A model generated the notes under the pieces. It searched no databases, had not been told where the DNA came from, and saw nothing but the letters and a program-made list of their open reading frames with translations. From assembly GCF_029960785.1 (NCBI RefSeq), contig NZ_JASBQE010000028.1:62001-126000 (forward strand): a DNA stretch of 64,000 nt, written 5' to 3'. Positions 17,528 to 26,250 of this stretch are shown here, in pieces. A program made the translations under genes and the position numbers. This DNA comes from Polyangium sp. 15x6. GTDB taxonomy: Bacteria > Myxococcota_A > Polyangia > Polyangiales > Polyangiaceae. The first letter of the stretch is position 1. Each line of letters starts with the position of its first letter.

Positions 17528-19207
17528 ATGTCGACCCGCCAATCTGGTCCCCGTCCCGTCCGCGCGCCCCGCGGTTCCACCCTTTCGTGCAAGGGCTGGG
17601 TGCAGGAGGCCGCGCTGCGCATGCTCCACAACAACCTCGACGCCGAGGTCGCCGAGCGGCCGGACGATCTCGTCGTCTACGGCGGCACGGGCAAGGCCGC
17701 GCGCTCGTGGGAGGCGTTCGACGTCATCGTGCGCGAGCTCCAGGATCTCGCGGACGACGAGACCTTGCTCGTGCAGTCGGGCAAGGCCGTGGGCCGGTTC
17801 CGCACGCACCCCGACGCGCCGCGCGTGCTCATCGCGAACAGTAACCTCGTCGGTCGCTGGGCGAACTGGGACGAGTTCCGCAAGCTCGAGCAGCTCGGCC
17901 TGACGATGTACGGCCAGATGACGGCGGGCTCGTGGATCTACATCGGCACGCAGGGCATCTTGCAGGGCACGTACGAGACGTTCGTCGCGGCGCGCAAGGC
18001 GCACGAGGCGCGCTCGGGCCGCGCGGGCGGGCGCTGGGTGCTCACGGCGGGGCTCGGCGGCATGGGCGGCGCGCAGCCGCTCGCCGCGACGATGGCCGGC
18101 ATGTCCTGCCTCGCGGTCGAGATCGATCCGCATCGCATCGAGCGCCGTTTGGAGACGCGTTACGTCGATCAGCGCATCGACGACCTCGGAAAGGCGCTCG
18201 CCGCGATCGAGGCGGCCGTCGAGAAGAACCAGCCCACGTCGATCGCGATCTGCGGGAACGCGGCCGACATCTTCCCCGAGCTCGTGCGGCGCGGCGTGGT
18301 GCCGGATCTCGTCACCGAGCAGACGGCCGCGCACGATCCGCTCATCGGCTACATCCCCGAGGGCCTCTCGCTCGCGGAGGCGGCCGCGCTCCGGGCCTCG
18401 AACCCGAAGGAGTACGTGACGCGGGCGAAGCGCTCCATGCGGCTCGAAGTCGAGGCCATGCTGGAGATGGCGCAATGCGGCTCGGAGGTCTTCGACTACG
18501 GCAACAACATCCGGACGTGCGCGCAGGAGGCGGGCTGCGAGCGCGCCTTCGACATCCCGGGCTTCGTGCCGGCGTACATTCGCGAGCTCTTTTGCCAGGG
18601 CAAGGGCCCGTTCCGCTGGGTCGCGCTCTCGGGCGATCCGGAGGACATCCTGGCCACGGACCGCGCGGTGCTCGAAGCCGTGCCGAACGACCCGGACCTC
18701 GCGCGGTGGATCAAGCTCGCCGAGGAGCGCGTGAAGTTCCAGGGGCTGCCCGCGCGCATCTGCTGGCTCGGCTATGGCGATCGCGCGAAGGTCGGCCTCG
18801 CGTTCAACGAGCTGGTTCGTCAGGGCAAAGTGAAGGCGCCGATCGTGATCGGCCGCGACCACCTCGATTGCGGGTCGGTGGCGAGCCCGTTCCGCGAGAC
18901 GGAGGCCATGAAGGACGGCTCGGACGCCATTGCGGACTGGGCGATCCTGAACGCGCTCGCGAACACGGCGGGCGGCGCGTCCTGGGTGAGCTTCCATCAC
19001 GGCGGCGGCGTGGGCATCGGCAATTCGCTGCACGCGGGGATGGTCATCGTCGCGGATGGAACGGACGCGGCGGCGCGGCGGCTCGAGCGGGTGTTGACGA
19101 TCGACCCGGGCATGGGCGTGATTCGTCACGCGGACGCGGGGTACGAGACGGCGGCGCGTATCGCCGAGGAAAAGGGCGTCCGGGTGCCACACCGGACGAA
19201 AGGCTGA
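17528..19207 (+). CDS. hutU: urocanate hydratase
   Basis: 559 residues, the normal length of urocanase, which converts urocanate to imidazolone propionate in histidine degradation. The text reads as the family throughout: [17 protein letters not shown], the NAD-binding [19 protein letters not shown], and the active-site segment [17 protein letters not shown] with its Cys. The C-terminal [18 protein letters not shown] is also intact. Other hut genes (hutH, hutI) are not in the window, so it stands alone, 44 bases after qor. Confidence 0.97.
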   Translation: MSTRQSGPRPVRAPRGSTLSCKGWVQEAALRMLHNNLDAEVAERPDDLVVYGGTGKAARSWEAFDVIVRELQDLADDETLLVQSGKAVGRFRTHPDAPRVLIANSNLVGRWANWDEFRKLEQLGLTMYGQMTAGSWIYIGTQGILQGTYETFVAARKAHEARSGRAGGRWVLTAGLGGMGGAQPLAATMAGMSCLAVEIDPHRIERRLETRYVDQRIDDLGKALAAIEAAVEKNQPTSIAICGNAADIFPELVRRGVVPDLVTEQTAAHDPLIGYIPEGLSLAEAAALRASNPKEYVTRAKRSMRLEVEAMLEMAQCGSEVFDYGNNIRTCAQEAGCERAFDIPGFVPAYIRELFCQGKGPFRWVALSGDPEDILATDRAVLEAVPNDPDLARWIKLAEERVKFQGLPARICWLGYGDRAKVGLAFNELVRQGKVKAPIVIGRDHLDCGSVASPFRETEAMKDGSDAIADWAILNALANTAGGASWVSFHHGGGVGIGNSLHAGMVIVADGTDAAARRLERVLTIDPGMGVIRHADAGYETAARIAEEKGVRVPHRTKG

Positions 19208-19214
19208 GGTCGTC

Positions 19215-19640
19215 GTGAGGGTGGGGGCGCATGACATCGAAGTAGAAACACCGGATCTCGTGGTCCTTTGTATCCGCGGTGAGGTCCTCACCGCGGATGC
19301 GCAGGCCTTCGGCACGGCGATGAAGGCGCACGCCAGGGGCGGGACCGCCTTCATGCTCAGCATCATCGAGGGCGAGATCGCGATGTCCTCGACGAGCCGG
19401 AAGGCGCTCATCGAGGCGATGCGCGGCTTACCTCGCCTCGTCAACGCCGTGGTCGGCGCGAGTTTCGGCTCCCGCGTACTCGCGCAGCTCGTCGCGACCG
19501 CCGCGCGCGTGCTCGCGCGGACCGGGTTCGACCTTGCATTCTTCGACGACGAGCCGAGCGCCCGGGCGTGGCTGCGCGCCCGGGGGTGCGTCGCGTGCGG
19601 GGCGCCCTCCGGACCTGACAGCTCCTCCGGTTTGTCGTAA
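19215..19640 (+). CDS. hypothetical protein, STAS/SpoIIAA-like
   Basis: 141 residues starting with GTG seven bases after hutU stops. The order strand-helix (PDLVVLCIRGEVLTADAQAF), helix (SSTSRKALIEAMRGLPRL) and strand (FDLAFFDDEPSARAWL) resembles the SpoIIAA/STAS-like fold used by small regulators. The C-terminus has a short Cys-x-x-Cys (CVACG). Function unknown. Confidence 0.55.
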   Translation: MRVGAHDIEVETPDLVVLCIRGEVLTADAQAFGTAMKAHARGGTAFMLSIIEGEIAMSSTSRKALIEAMRGLPRLVNAVVGASFGSRVLAQLVATAARVLARTGFDLAFFDDEPSARAWLRARGCVACGAPSGPDSSSGLS

Positions 19641-19703
19641 TCTGCGCTCGGGACGGAGCCCCGAGGTGCCGCACGACGAAGGGATCGCGGGTGAGCTCGT
19701 CGT

Positions 19704-21410
19704 GTGGATGCATCGATGGCGCGACCGCACCCTGACGCTCCTCTGGTCACGACGGTTTCCGACGAGCTCATCGAAGGTCTGCGGCACCTCGGGGCGCGGT
19801 TCGCGTTCGGCGTGGCCGGCGGCGCGCTGGTTCCCTTCTACGGCGCGCTGATGCGCTCCTCGCTCGAGGTCGTCCATTGCCGTCACGAGAGCGGCGCGGT
19901 GTATGCGGCGATCGAGGCCTCCCTTTTGGCCGACGCGCCGGCGATTGTGTTCACGACGACCGGCCCGGGGCTCACGAATGCGATCACCGGCGTGGTCACG
20001 GCCCGCTGGGAAGGGGCGAAGATCCTGCTCGTGTCGGGCGCGACGGGCGGCGAGCTCCGGGGGCGTTTTGCCTTGCAGGAGAGCAATACACGGATGCTGC
20101 CGGGCGACCTCTACGAGCCTTCCACGCTCTTCGATGATGCCGTCGCGCTCGAACACGAGGCCGAGCTGCCGCACGTGATGCGGACCCTCGCGCGTGGGTT
20201 TGCGAGCCGGCGTGGGTTCGTCGCCCATGTCGCCATGCCCCTTGCTTTGCAGGCCAAGCAAGCTCCGCGCGTGCCGCTCACCGTCCCCGCCGCGGACGTC
20301 GCGGCGAACGAGGCGACCGTGACGCGGGTGCTGGAATGCTTGCGCGAGCCCTTTGCCTTGTGGGTCGGTCATGGAGCGCGGCATGCCGCCGTCGAGGTGC
20401 GGGAGCTCGTCGCGCGCACCGGCGCGCCGGTGATCTCCACGCCGCGAGGCAAGGGGATCGTCTCCGAGGACGACGCGCATTACCTCGGGGTCAGCGGCGC
20501 GTTCGGCAGCGATCCCGATCTCGCGGAGCGATTGAAAGCGAGCCACGTCCATCGCACGCTTGTGCTCGGATCCCGGCTCGGCGAGTTCAGCACGGCTTTT
20601 CTGCAAGGCCTGATTCCCTCGCGCGGGTTGATTCACGTCGACCTCGACCCCGACGTGCCCGGCAGCGCATTTCCCCAGGCCGAGACGCTCGCCGTGCAGG
20701 CGGAGATCGGGGTATTTTTGCGCGCGCTGCTCGCTCGCATGGACGCCCGCCCGCGCAGGGTTTTTCCTGTGCCCCGATCCCGACCGCCACGCCTCGATCC
20801 ACGCGAGACGCCCGCGCGGGTTCGCCCGCAATATCTCATGCAATGCTTGCAGGAGCGGGTGATCGAAGGCTCGTCCGGTGTGCTCCTGGCCGAGGCGGGC
20901 AATGCGTTTGCCTGGACCACCCGATACCTGCGTTTCGCGTCGCCCCATCGGTATCGCCAGTCGGGCCTGTTTTGCCCGATGGGGCACATCAGCGCCGGGG
21001 CCATCGGCGCGGCGCTCGCGACGCGAAAGCGGGCCGTCGCGGTGGTCGGCGACGGCGCCCTCCTCATGCAGAACGAAATCAACACGGCTGCGAAGCTCGG
21101 CGCCGACGTGACCTGGATCGTGCTCAACGACGCGCGGTACGGCATGGTCGATCAAGGCCTCCGCGCGCTCGGCCATTCGAGGCCGGAGGTCGATTTCCCC
21201 GAGGTCGACTTCGCCATGCTCGCCCGTTCCCTGGGCGTCGAGGGCGCCCGCGTGCGGGGCGAGATGCAAGCTTTCGAAGCGCTCGATCAGGCAATGCGTG
21301 CCCGCGGCCCGTTCGTGCTCGACGTGCCCATCGACCTCGACGAACCGGCGCCCTTCGGCGACCGCCTGCGCAGCATCGACCACCAGACGCAAGGAAGCTC
21401 CTCCGCATGA
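19704..21410 (+). CDS. ThDP-dependent enzyme, acetolactate synthase-like
   Basis: 568 residues with the three-domain layout of acetohydroxyacid synthase and its relatives. The catalytic Glu lies in CRHESGAVYAA, the PYR-domain signature in TTTGPGLTNAITGVV, and the ThDP/Mg motif is GDGALLMQNEIN to IVLNDARYG. It should ligate or decarboxylate 2-oxo acids. It starts with GTG at 19704; an ATG four codons later (19716) is equally possible. Its stop overlaps the start of the KAS III-like gene (ATGA), so the two are coupled. That pairing, with a P450 beyond, suggests a dedicated biosynthetic function rather than branched-chain amino-acid synthesis. Confidence 0.85.
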   Translation: MDASMARPHPDAPLVTTVSDELIEGLRHLGARFAFGVAGGALVPFYGALMRSSLEVVHCRHESGAVYAAIEASLLADAPAIVFTTTGPGLTNAITGVVTARWEGAKILLVSGATGGELRGRFALQESNTRMLPGDLYEPSTLFDDAVALEHEAELPHVMRTLARGFASRRGFVAHVAMPLALQAKQAPRVPLTVPAADVAANEATVTRVLECLREPFALWVGHGARHAAVEVRELVARTGAPVISTPRGKGIVSEDDAHYLGVSGAFGSDPDLAERLKASHVHRTLVLGSRLGEFSTAFLQGLIPSRGLIHVDLDPDVPGSAFPQAETLAVQAEIGVFLRALLARMDARPRRVFPVPRSRPPRLDPRETPARVRPQYLMQCLQERVIEGSSGVLLAEAGNAFAWTTRYLRFASPHRYRQSGLFCPMGHISAGAIGAALATRKRAVAVVGDGALLMQNEINTAAKLGADVTWIVLNDARYGMVDQGLRALGHSRPEVDFPEVDFAMLARSLGVEGARVRGEMQAFEALDQAMRARGPFVLDVPIDLDEPAPFGDRLRSIDHQTQGSSSA

Positions 21411-22492
21411 CGAACCCTCCCGGCACGATCACCGCCCTCGGCGTCGCGTTTCCCCGGCAGATCAGGACGAACGACTGGTGGGAAGCGCGTCATCCGGAGC
21501 TGATCGCGAACGCGCGCGAGGCCACCCTGGCCAAGGTCTGGGCCGATTTCGAGGACACGCAGCCGAGCCATTACGATCGCGCGATCGCCCGATACCTCGC
21601 CGATCCGTTCCGCGGCACGGTCGAGCGCCGGGTCATGCCCCCGGACATGCGCGCGCAGGACCTCGAACGCGCGGCGGCCCGCGCGGCGCTGGAGGCCTGT
21701 GCGATCGATCCCGCGAGTGTCGATCTCCTCCTGGTGCACGCCTTGCGGCCCGATAGCCATGTGGTCGGCGATGCGGCGTACGTGGTCCGCGACCTCGGGC
21801 TGCGCGCACCGGCGATCAGCTTCGAGACCGCTTGCTCGTCGGCGCTCGTCGGGTTTCACCTGGCCAGTGATCTGATCCGCGCAGGCCGTTATCGCCGGAT
21901 CCTCGTCATCGTGTGCTGCACGTACACCCGCGACGTCGACCAGGCCGACTCCTTTTCCTGGTTTCTTGGCGACGGCGCCGCGGCCTTCGTGGTCGAGCCG
22001 GCCCCGGCCGGCATGGGCGTGCTCGGAGCGCACACCGTGCCCACGATCGAGACCTGCGGCGCGTTCGCGTATGAATTGACGGTCCTCGGCGGCGCCCCGG
22101 CGCTGCAACTCCAGGCGAACAAGCACATCGCCGGCAAGAGCATCCGCGACGCGTCCGAGGGCTACCTCCGCGATTGTGTCGACGGCGCGCTCCGCGAGGC
22201 GAAGCTCGCATTGAAGGACGTGAATTTCTTGATCTGCAACACGCCCACGGCCTGGTATGCGGAGTTCTGCGCCGCCGCCCTCGGGCTCGGCATGGATCGC
22301 ACCGTCGATACCTATCCGCGTTATGCGAATTGTGGCCCGACGCTCTGGCCGAACAATTTGCGCACGGCGCTCGAGGAGAAGCGGATCCGGCCCGGGGACG
22401 TCGTGCTCGGGTTTTCCGTGGGCAGCGTCAGCACGGCCTCGGCCGTGGTGTTCCGGATCGGGGAGGTCGGGCTCCGGAGCGTCGAGTTATGA
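21407..22492 (+). CDS. KAS III-like ketosynthase/acyltransferase, altered triad
   Basis: 361 residues of the beta-ketoacyl-ACP synthase III fold. The nucleophile Cys143 is present in FETACSSALVG. In the position of the usual HQAN motif the protein has LICNTPTAWYAEF, so the catalytic His appears replaced by Asn. The Asn loop is present in altered form (YANCGPTLWPNN). Such changes occur in KAS III-like acyltransferases that make esters or amides instead of extending chains by decarboxylation. Coupled by ATGA to the ThDP enzyme; its 3' end overlaps the convergent P450 by six bases. Substrate unknown. Confidence 0.8.
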   Translation: MTNPPGTITALGVAFPRQIRTNDWWEARHPELIANAREATLAKVWADFEDTQPSHYDRAIARYLADPFRGTVERRVMPPDMRAQDLERAAARAALEACAIDPASVDLLLVHALRPDSHVVGDAAYVVRDLGLRAPAISFETACSSALVGFHLASDLIRAGRYRRILVIVCCTYTRDVDQADSFSWFLGDGAAAFVVEPAPAGMGVLGAHTVPTIETCGAFAYELTVLGGAPALQLQANKHIAGKSIRDASEGYLRDCVDGALREAKLALKDVNFLICNTPTAWYAEFCAAALGLGMDRTVDTYPRYANCGPTLWPNNLRTALEEKRIRPGDVVLGFSVGSVSTASAVVFRIGEVGLRSVEL

Positions 22493-23788
22493 GCGCCGGC
22501 CCTCGACGTGCATTCGCACCCCGGGGCTCGGGCAGAGCGCGATTCCCTCGCGTCGCCACGCGGGCGCGCGCGCCTCGTCGAGCCCGAGGCGGTATTCGCG
22601 CAAGATCGTCCCGAGGATGATCGCGCTCTCGACCTTGGAGAGGCTCGCCCCAATGCAACGATGACTGCCTCCGCCGAACGGGAGGTACACGAACGGGCCC
22701 GGCCGCGAGCCGTTCGAAAAACGCGCCGGATCGAAGCGCGAAGGCTCCGGCCACAGGTCCTCGCGGTGGTGGATCGTGCTGATCGCGGGCGAGACGATCA
22801 CCCCCGCGGGCAAGCGAAGCGGCCCGAGATCGAGCGGCTCGACGAGCATCCGGAAGCACTGGCCCGCCGGCGGCCTTATCCGCATCACCTCGTCGACGAT
22901 CGCGTCGAGCAAGGGCGCGCGCAGGAGCCCCTCCGTATCGGCGATCGCGTCGATCTCGGCCCGCGCCCGCGCGAGGAGCGCGGGATCCCGGTGCAGATAG
23001 TAGAGCGCCCACGCGAGCACCGACGACGTCGTCTCGTGGCCTCCGACGAGCATCGTGCGCAGCTCGTCGCGGATCGCCTCGTCGCCCGCGGGGCCTTCTG
23101 GATACGCCGCGAGCAAGAGCGCGAGGAGGCTCCCGTCCTGCTCGCCGCGCGCTCGTCCCTCGGCGATCCGGCCGTAGAGCAGCCGGTCGAAGGCCCGCGA
23201 CGCCGTCATGAAGCGACCGAAGCGCGTGCGGCCGAAGCCCTCGATTTGCAGCGCCCGCGCCACGAGGAAGCTCGGCCGCACGTGGACCATCATGTCGAGC
23301 GTCGCGCGGCGCAGCGCGGGCTCTTTCGGATCCTCGGGTCCGAACAGGATCTGCGAGATGCTCGCGAGCGTCACCTCCCGCATGCGTTCGAGCGCGACGA
23401 AGGACTGCCGCGGTGCGAGCCCCGCGAACGCGCCGCGCGTCGCGTCCGCGATCGCCCCGAGCCACGCCGGCAGCGCGGCCCGGCAGAGCGGACCGAGCAA
23501 GAGCTTGCGCTCGGCCTGGTGCTCGGGCCCCGACAGGAGCAGGAGCGATCGCCGCCCGAGGATCACGTCGAAGCTCTCGGGCGCCACGGCCCCGAACACG
23601 CCCACGTCGCGCACCGCGAAGATCGCCTTCACGAGCGCCGGATCACTCGTGACGACCGTGGTGGCCGACCAATCACGCACCGTGAAGGTATCGCCGTACC
23701 GATCGCGCCAGCGCGAAAGCGCCGTGACCGGATCGGTGATGTAGCTCCAAGTATTCCACGTGCGTGAACCGGGGCCGGGGGGCAGCAT
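22487..23788 (-). CDS. cytochrome P450, CYP110-like
   Basis: 433 residues from the start MLPPGPGSRTW, which matches the LPPGP beginning usual in this type; an in-frame GTG at 23893 would add 35 residues. The I-helix motif VGGHETTSS, the K-helix DEVMRIRPP and the haem loop FGGGSHRCIGASLSK are intact. CYP110-type enzymes hydroxylate fatty acids or terpenes. It converges with the KAS III-like gene and may oxidise the product of the ThDP/KAS pair. No redox partner gene is close by. Confidence 0.88.
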   Translation of the reverse strand: MLPPGPGSRTWNTWSYITDPVTALSRWRDRYGDTFTVRDWSATTVVTSDPALVKAIFAVRDVGVFGAVAPESFDVILGRRSLLLLSGPEHQAERKLLLGPLCRAALPAWLGAIADATRGAFAGLAPRQSFVALERMREVTLASISQILFGPEDPKEPALRRATLDMMVHVRPSFLVARALQIEGFGRTRFGRFMTASRAFDRLLYGRIAEGRARGEQDGSLLALLLAAYPEGPAGDEAIRDELRTMLVGGHETTSSVLAWALYYLHRDPALLARARAEIDAIADTEGLLRAPLLDAIVDEVMRIRPPAGQCFRMLVEPLDLGPLRLPAGVIVSPAISTIHHREDLWPEPSRFDPARFSNGSRPGPFVYLPFGGGSHRCIGASLSKVESAIILGTILREYRLGLDEARAPAWRREGIALCPSPGVRMHVEGRRS

Positions 23789-23940
23789 AGGGCTCTCGTG
23801 GGCGTAGACGGGCAAGGGAGAGAAAAGGTCGGCGAGCCTCTCGTCCTTACGGAGCGCGTCCCATCGCGCAACCCGAGGGCGCGGTATGCGCACATCGACA
23901 CCTGACAGATCGCCTCGTCCGTCGTAACCTCGCCCCCGAC

Positions 23941-26151
23941 ATGACCTTGGTCCGTTCGTTTGCGGCGCTCGCGCCCCTCGCGCTCCTCCTCACCGCCTGC
24001 CCCGGCACCTCGCCGGTCACCGGCCCGAAGGACAAGGCCGGCCCCTCCTCGTCGGCGTCCGCGTCCGTCGAGGCGCCCGGCCCCACGCTCGATCCGCCCC
24101 CGCCCACGCCCAAAAAGCCCGTGTTCAAGGAATATCACGGCGAGAGCGTCGCCGACGATTACCAGTGGCTCGAAGACGGCGCGAACTCCGACGTCAAGAG
24201 CTGGGTCGGCGACCACAACCGGCGGACGCGGGCCTTCCTGGACATCCTGCCGGGCCGTCAGGCGCTCTACACGAGCGTGCGCAAGTTCGTCGAATACGGC
24301 TCGCCCGCGTTTTACGCGCTCCAGCACAAGGGCAACGTGCTCTTCTCGATGCGCTGGCGGCCGCCGAAGCAGCAGCCGTTCCTGGTCACGCTCACGCCCG
24401 TCGACAAGCCGAACGCCGAGAAGGTCCTCGTCGACCCGACCACGATCGACCCCTCGGGCAATACCTCGATCGATTATTACGTCGCCTCGCCGGACGGCGG
24501 GAAGATCGCGGTCTCGCTGTCGAAGGGCGGCAGCGAGGGCGGCTCGATCCGCGTCTTCGACGTGGGCTCGGGCCGCGAGATGGCCGAGGTCGTCCCGCAG
24601 GGCGCCGGCCGATACAAGGGCAAGAGCATTGCCTGGAATGCCGGCGGCACCGGATTTTTCTACACGCGTTATCCCGCCGAGGGCGAGGGCAAACCCGAGG
24701 ACCGAGGGTTTTACCAGAAGGTCTATTTCCACAAGCTCCACACGCCCGTGAAGGACGACGCGCCGGCCATCGACAAACTGCCGCGCCTCGCGCAGATCGA
24801 CCTCGAGACGAGCGGCGACGGCAAATTCGTCACGGCGCGTGTCGAGAGCGGCTACGGCGGGCCGAAAGAGCACCACGTCTTCCGCCAGGGCGGGGGTTTT
24901 ACCAAGGTCGCGGACGCCGTCGACGAGGTCGAGCGCATGGTCGCGGGTCCCGACGGCGACCTCTACATCATCTCGAAGAAGGACGCGCCGCGCGGCAAGC
25001 TCCTGCGCACCTCGGCGTGGAAGCCCCAGCTCGCGAAGGCCGCGGTCGTCGTGCCCGAAGGCGAGTCGGTGCTGCGCGACGTGCTGCCCACGCTGCAGCG
25101 GATCTACGTGCGCTCGAGCGCGGGCGGGCCCACCGAGATGCGCTGGTTCGACATCAAGGGCAAGCCCGGCGGCGTCGTGCCGATCCTGCCCGTCTCCGGG
25201 GTGCACGAGGTCGTCTTGCTCCAGGACGACGACCTCTACTTCGAGAACGAGAGCTTCACCGAGGCCTCGGCCTGGTATCGCTTCCGCGCGTCGAGCGGCA
25301 AGGTCGAGAAGACCGCGATGGCCCAGCCCGCGACGGCCGATTTCAGCGACGCGACCGTGGTACGCGAGACGTGCACGTCGAAGGACGGCACGAAGATCCC
25401 GCTCAGCATCCTGCGCAGGAAGGACGCGAAGCTCGACGGGCAGAACCCCACGATCCTCACGGGGCAGGGCGGCTTCGGCGTGGTCGTCGCGCCGGACTAC
25501 GACCCCACGCGGCGCGCCTGGCTCGACGTCGGCGGCATCGTCGCGGTGGCGAACGTGCGCGGCGGCGGCGAGGGCGGCGACGCCTGGCACAAGGCGGGCA
25601 TGCTCACGCAGAAGCAGACCGTGTTCGACGATTTCTTCGCCTGCGCCGAGCGATTGTTCGAGCTCAAAGTGACGAAGAGCGACAAGCTCGCCCTCCTCGG
25701 CGCCCCGCAGTCGCCGCTGCTCATGGGCGCGGCGCTCACGCAGCGGCCCGACATGTTCCGCGCCGTCGTCGCGCGCGGCGGCATCTACGACATGCTCCGG
25801 CTCGAAGGCACGCCGAACGGCGCCTACGACGTCCCCGAGTACGGCTCGATCGCCGACGAGAAGCAGTTCAAGGCGCTCTACGGCTACTCGCCGTACCACC
25901 GCGTCGAGGACGGCAAGCCCTACCCGGCGACGCTCTTGCTCACCGGTGAAAACGACCCGCGCGGCGATCCTTCGCACGCCCGCAAGATGGCGGCGCGCCT
26001 CCTCGCGGCGACGAGCGCGAAGGCGCCGATCCTCCTGCGTTCGAGCGGTGACACGGGCCGCGGCGTCGGCACGCCGCTCGACCACGCGGTGCTCGAAGCC
26101 GTGGACGTCTACACATTTCTATTTCACGTGCTCGGCATCAAGAAGCCGTGA
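23941..26151 (+). CDS. prolyl oligopeptidase (S9A) homologue, catalytic Ser and His missing
   Basis: 736-residue lipoprotein (signal ending LALLLTAC, then a Ser/Pro-rich linker) with the whole S9A layout: an N-terminal strand EYHGESVADDYQWLED, a seven-bladed propeller, and an alpha/beta hydrolase C-terminus. The nucleophile site GGSNGG is GAPQSP at 587-592, so Ser is Pro589. The His loop AGHGAG is TGRGVG, so His is Arg707. Asp672 (TGENDPRGDP) and the oxyanion-side text VANVRGGGEGGDAWHKAG remain. It should therefore fold but not cleave peptides by this triad. No frameshift is seen, so it is a kept pseudo-enzyme, perhaps a binding or scaffold protein. Confidence 0.88.
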   Translation: MTLVRSFAALAPLALLLTACPGTSPVTGPKDKAGPSSSASASVEAPGPTLDPPPPTPKKPVFKEYHGESVADDYQWLEDGANSDVKSWVGDHNRRTRAFLDILPGRQALYTSVRKFVEYGSPAFYALQHKGNVLFSMRWRPPKQQPFLVTLTPVDKPNAEKVLVDPTTIDPSGNTSIDYYVASPDGGKIAVSLSKGGSEGGSIRVFDVGSGREMAEVVPQGAGRYKGKSIAWNAGGTGFFYTRYPAEGEGKPEDRGFYQKVYFHKLHTPVKDDAPAIDKLPRLAQIDLETSGDGKFVTARVESGYGGPKEHHVFRQGGGFTKVADAVDEVERMVAGPDGDLYIISKKDAPRGKLLRTSAWKPQLAKAAVVVPEGESVLRDVLPTLQRIYVRSSAGGPTEMRWFDIKGKPGGVVPILPVSGVHEVVLLQDDDLYFENESFTEASAWYRFRASSGKVEKTAMAQPATADFSDATVVRETCTSKDGTKIPLSILRRKDAKLDGQNPTILTGQGGFGVVVAPDYDPTRRAWLDVGGIVAVANVRGGGEGGDAWHKAGMLTQKQTVFDDFFACAERLFELKVTKSDKLALLGAPQSPLLMGAALTQRPDMFRAVVARGGIYDMLRLEGTPNGAYDVPEYGSIADEKQFKALYGYSPYHRVEDGKPYPATLLLTGENDPRGDPSHARKMAARLLAATSAKAPILLRSSGDTGRGVGTPLDHAVLEAVDVYTFLFHVLGIKKP

Positions 26152-26250
26152 TCGCGGTGCGAATGTGGATTCGCGCTACGTCGAGCTTGACTTGATCGGC
26201 TAGGGACCCGAAATCCTCTCCCTCTCACGGGGGGGAACGAGGCGAATTCC

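Noticed and set aside
17528-19207. Complete histidine-utilisation operon
   Set aside because: Only hutU is recognisable; the flanking genes are a quinone reductase and an unknown small protein.
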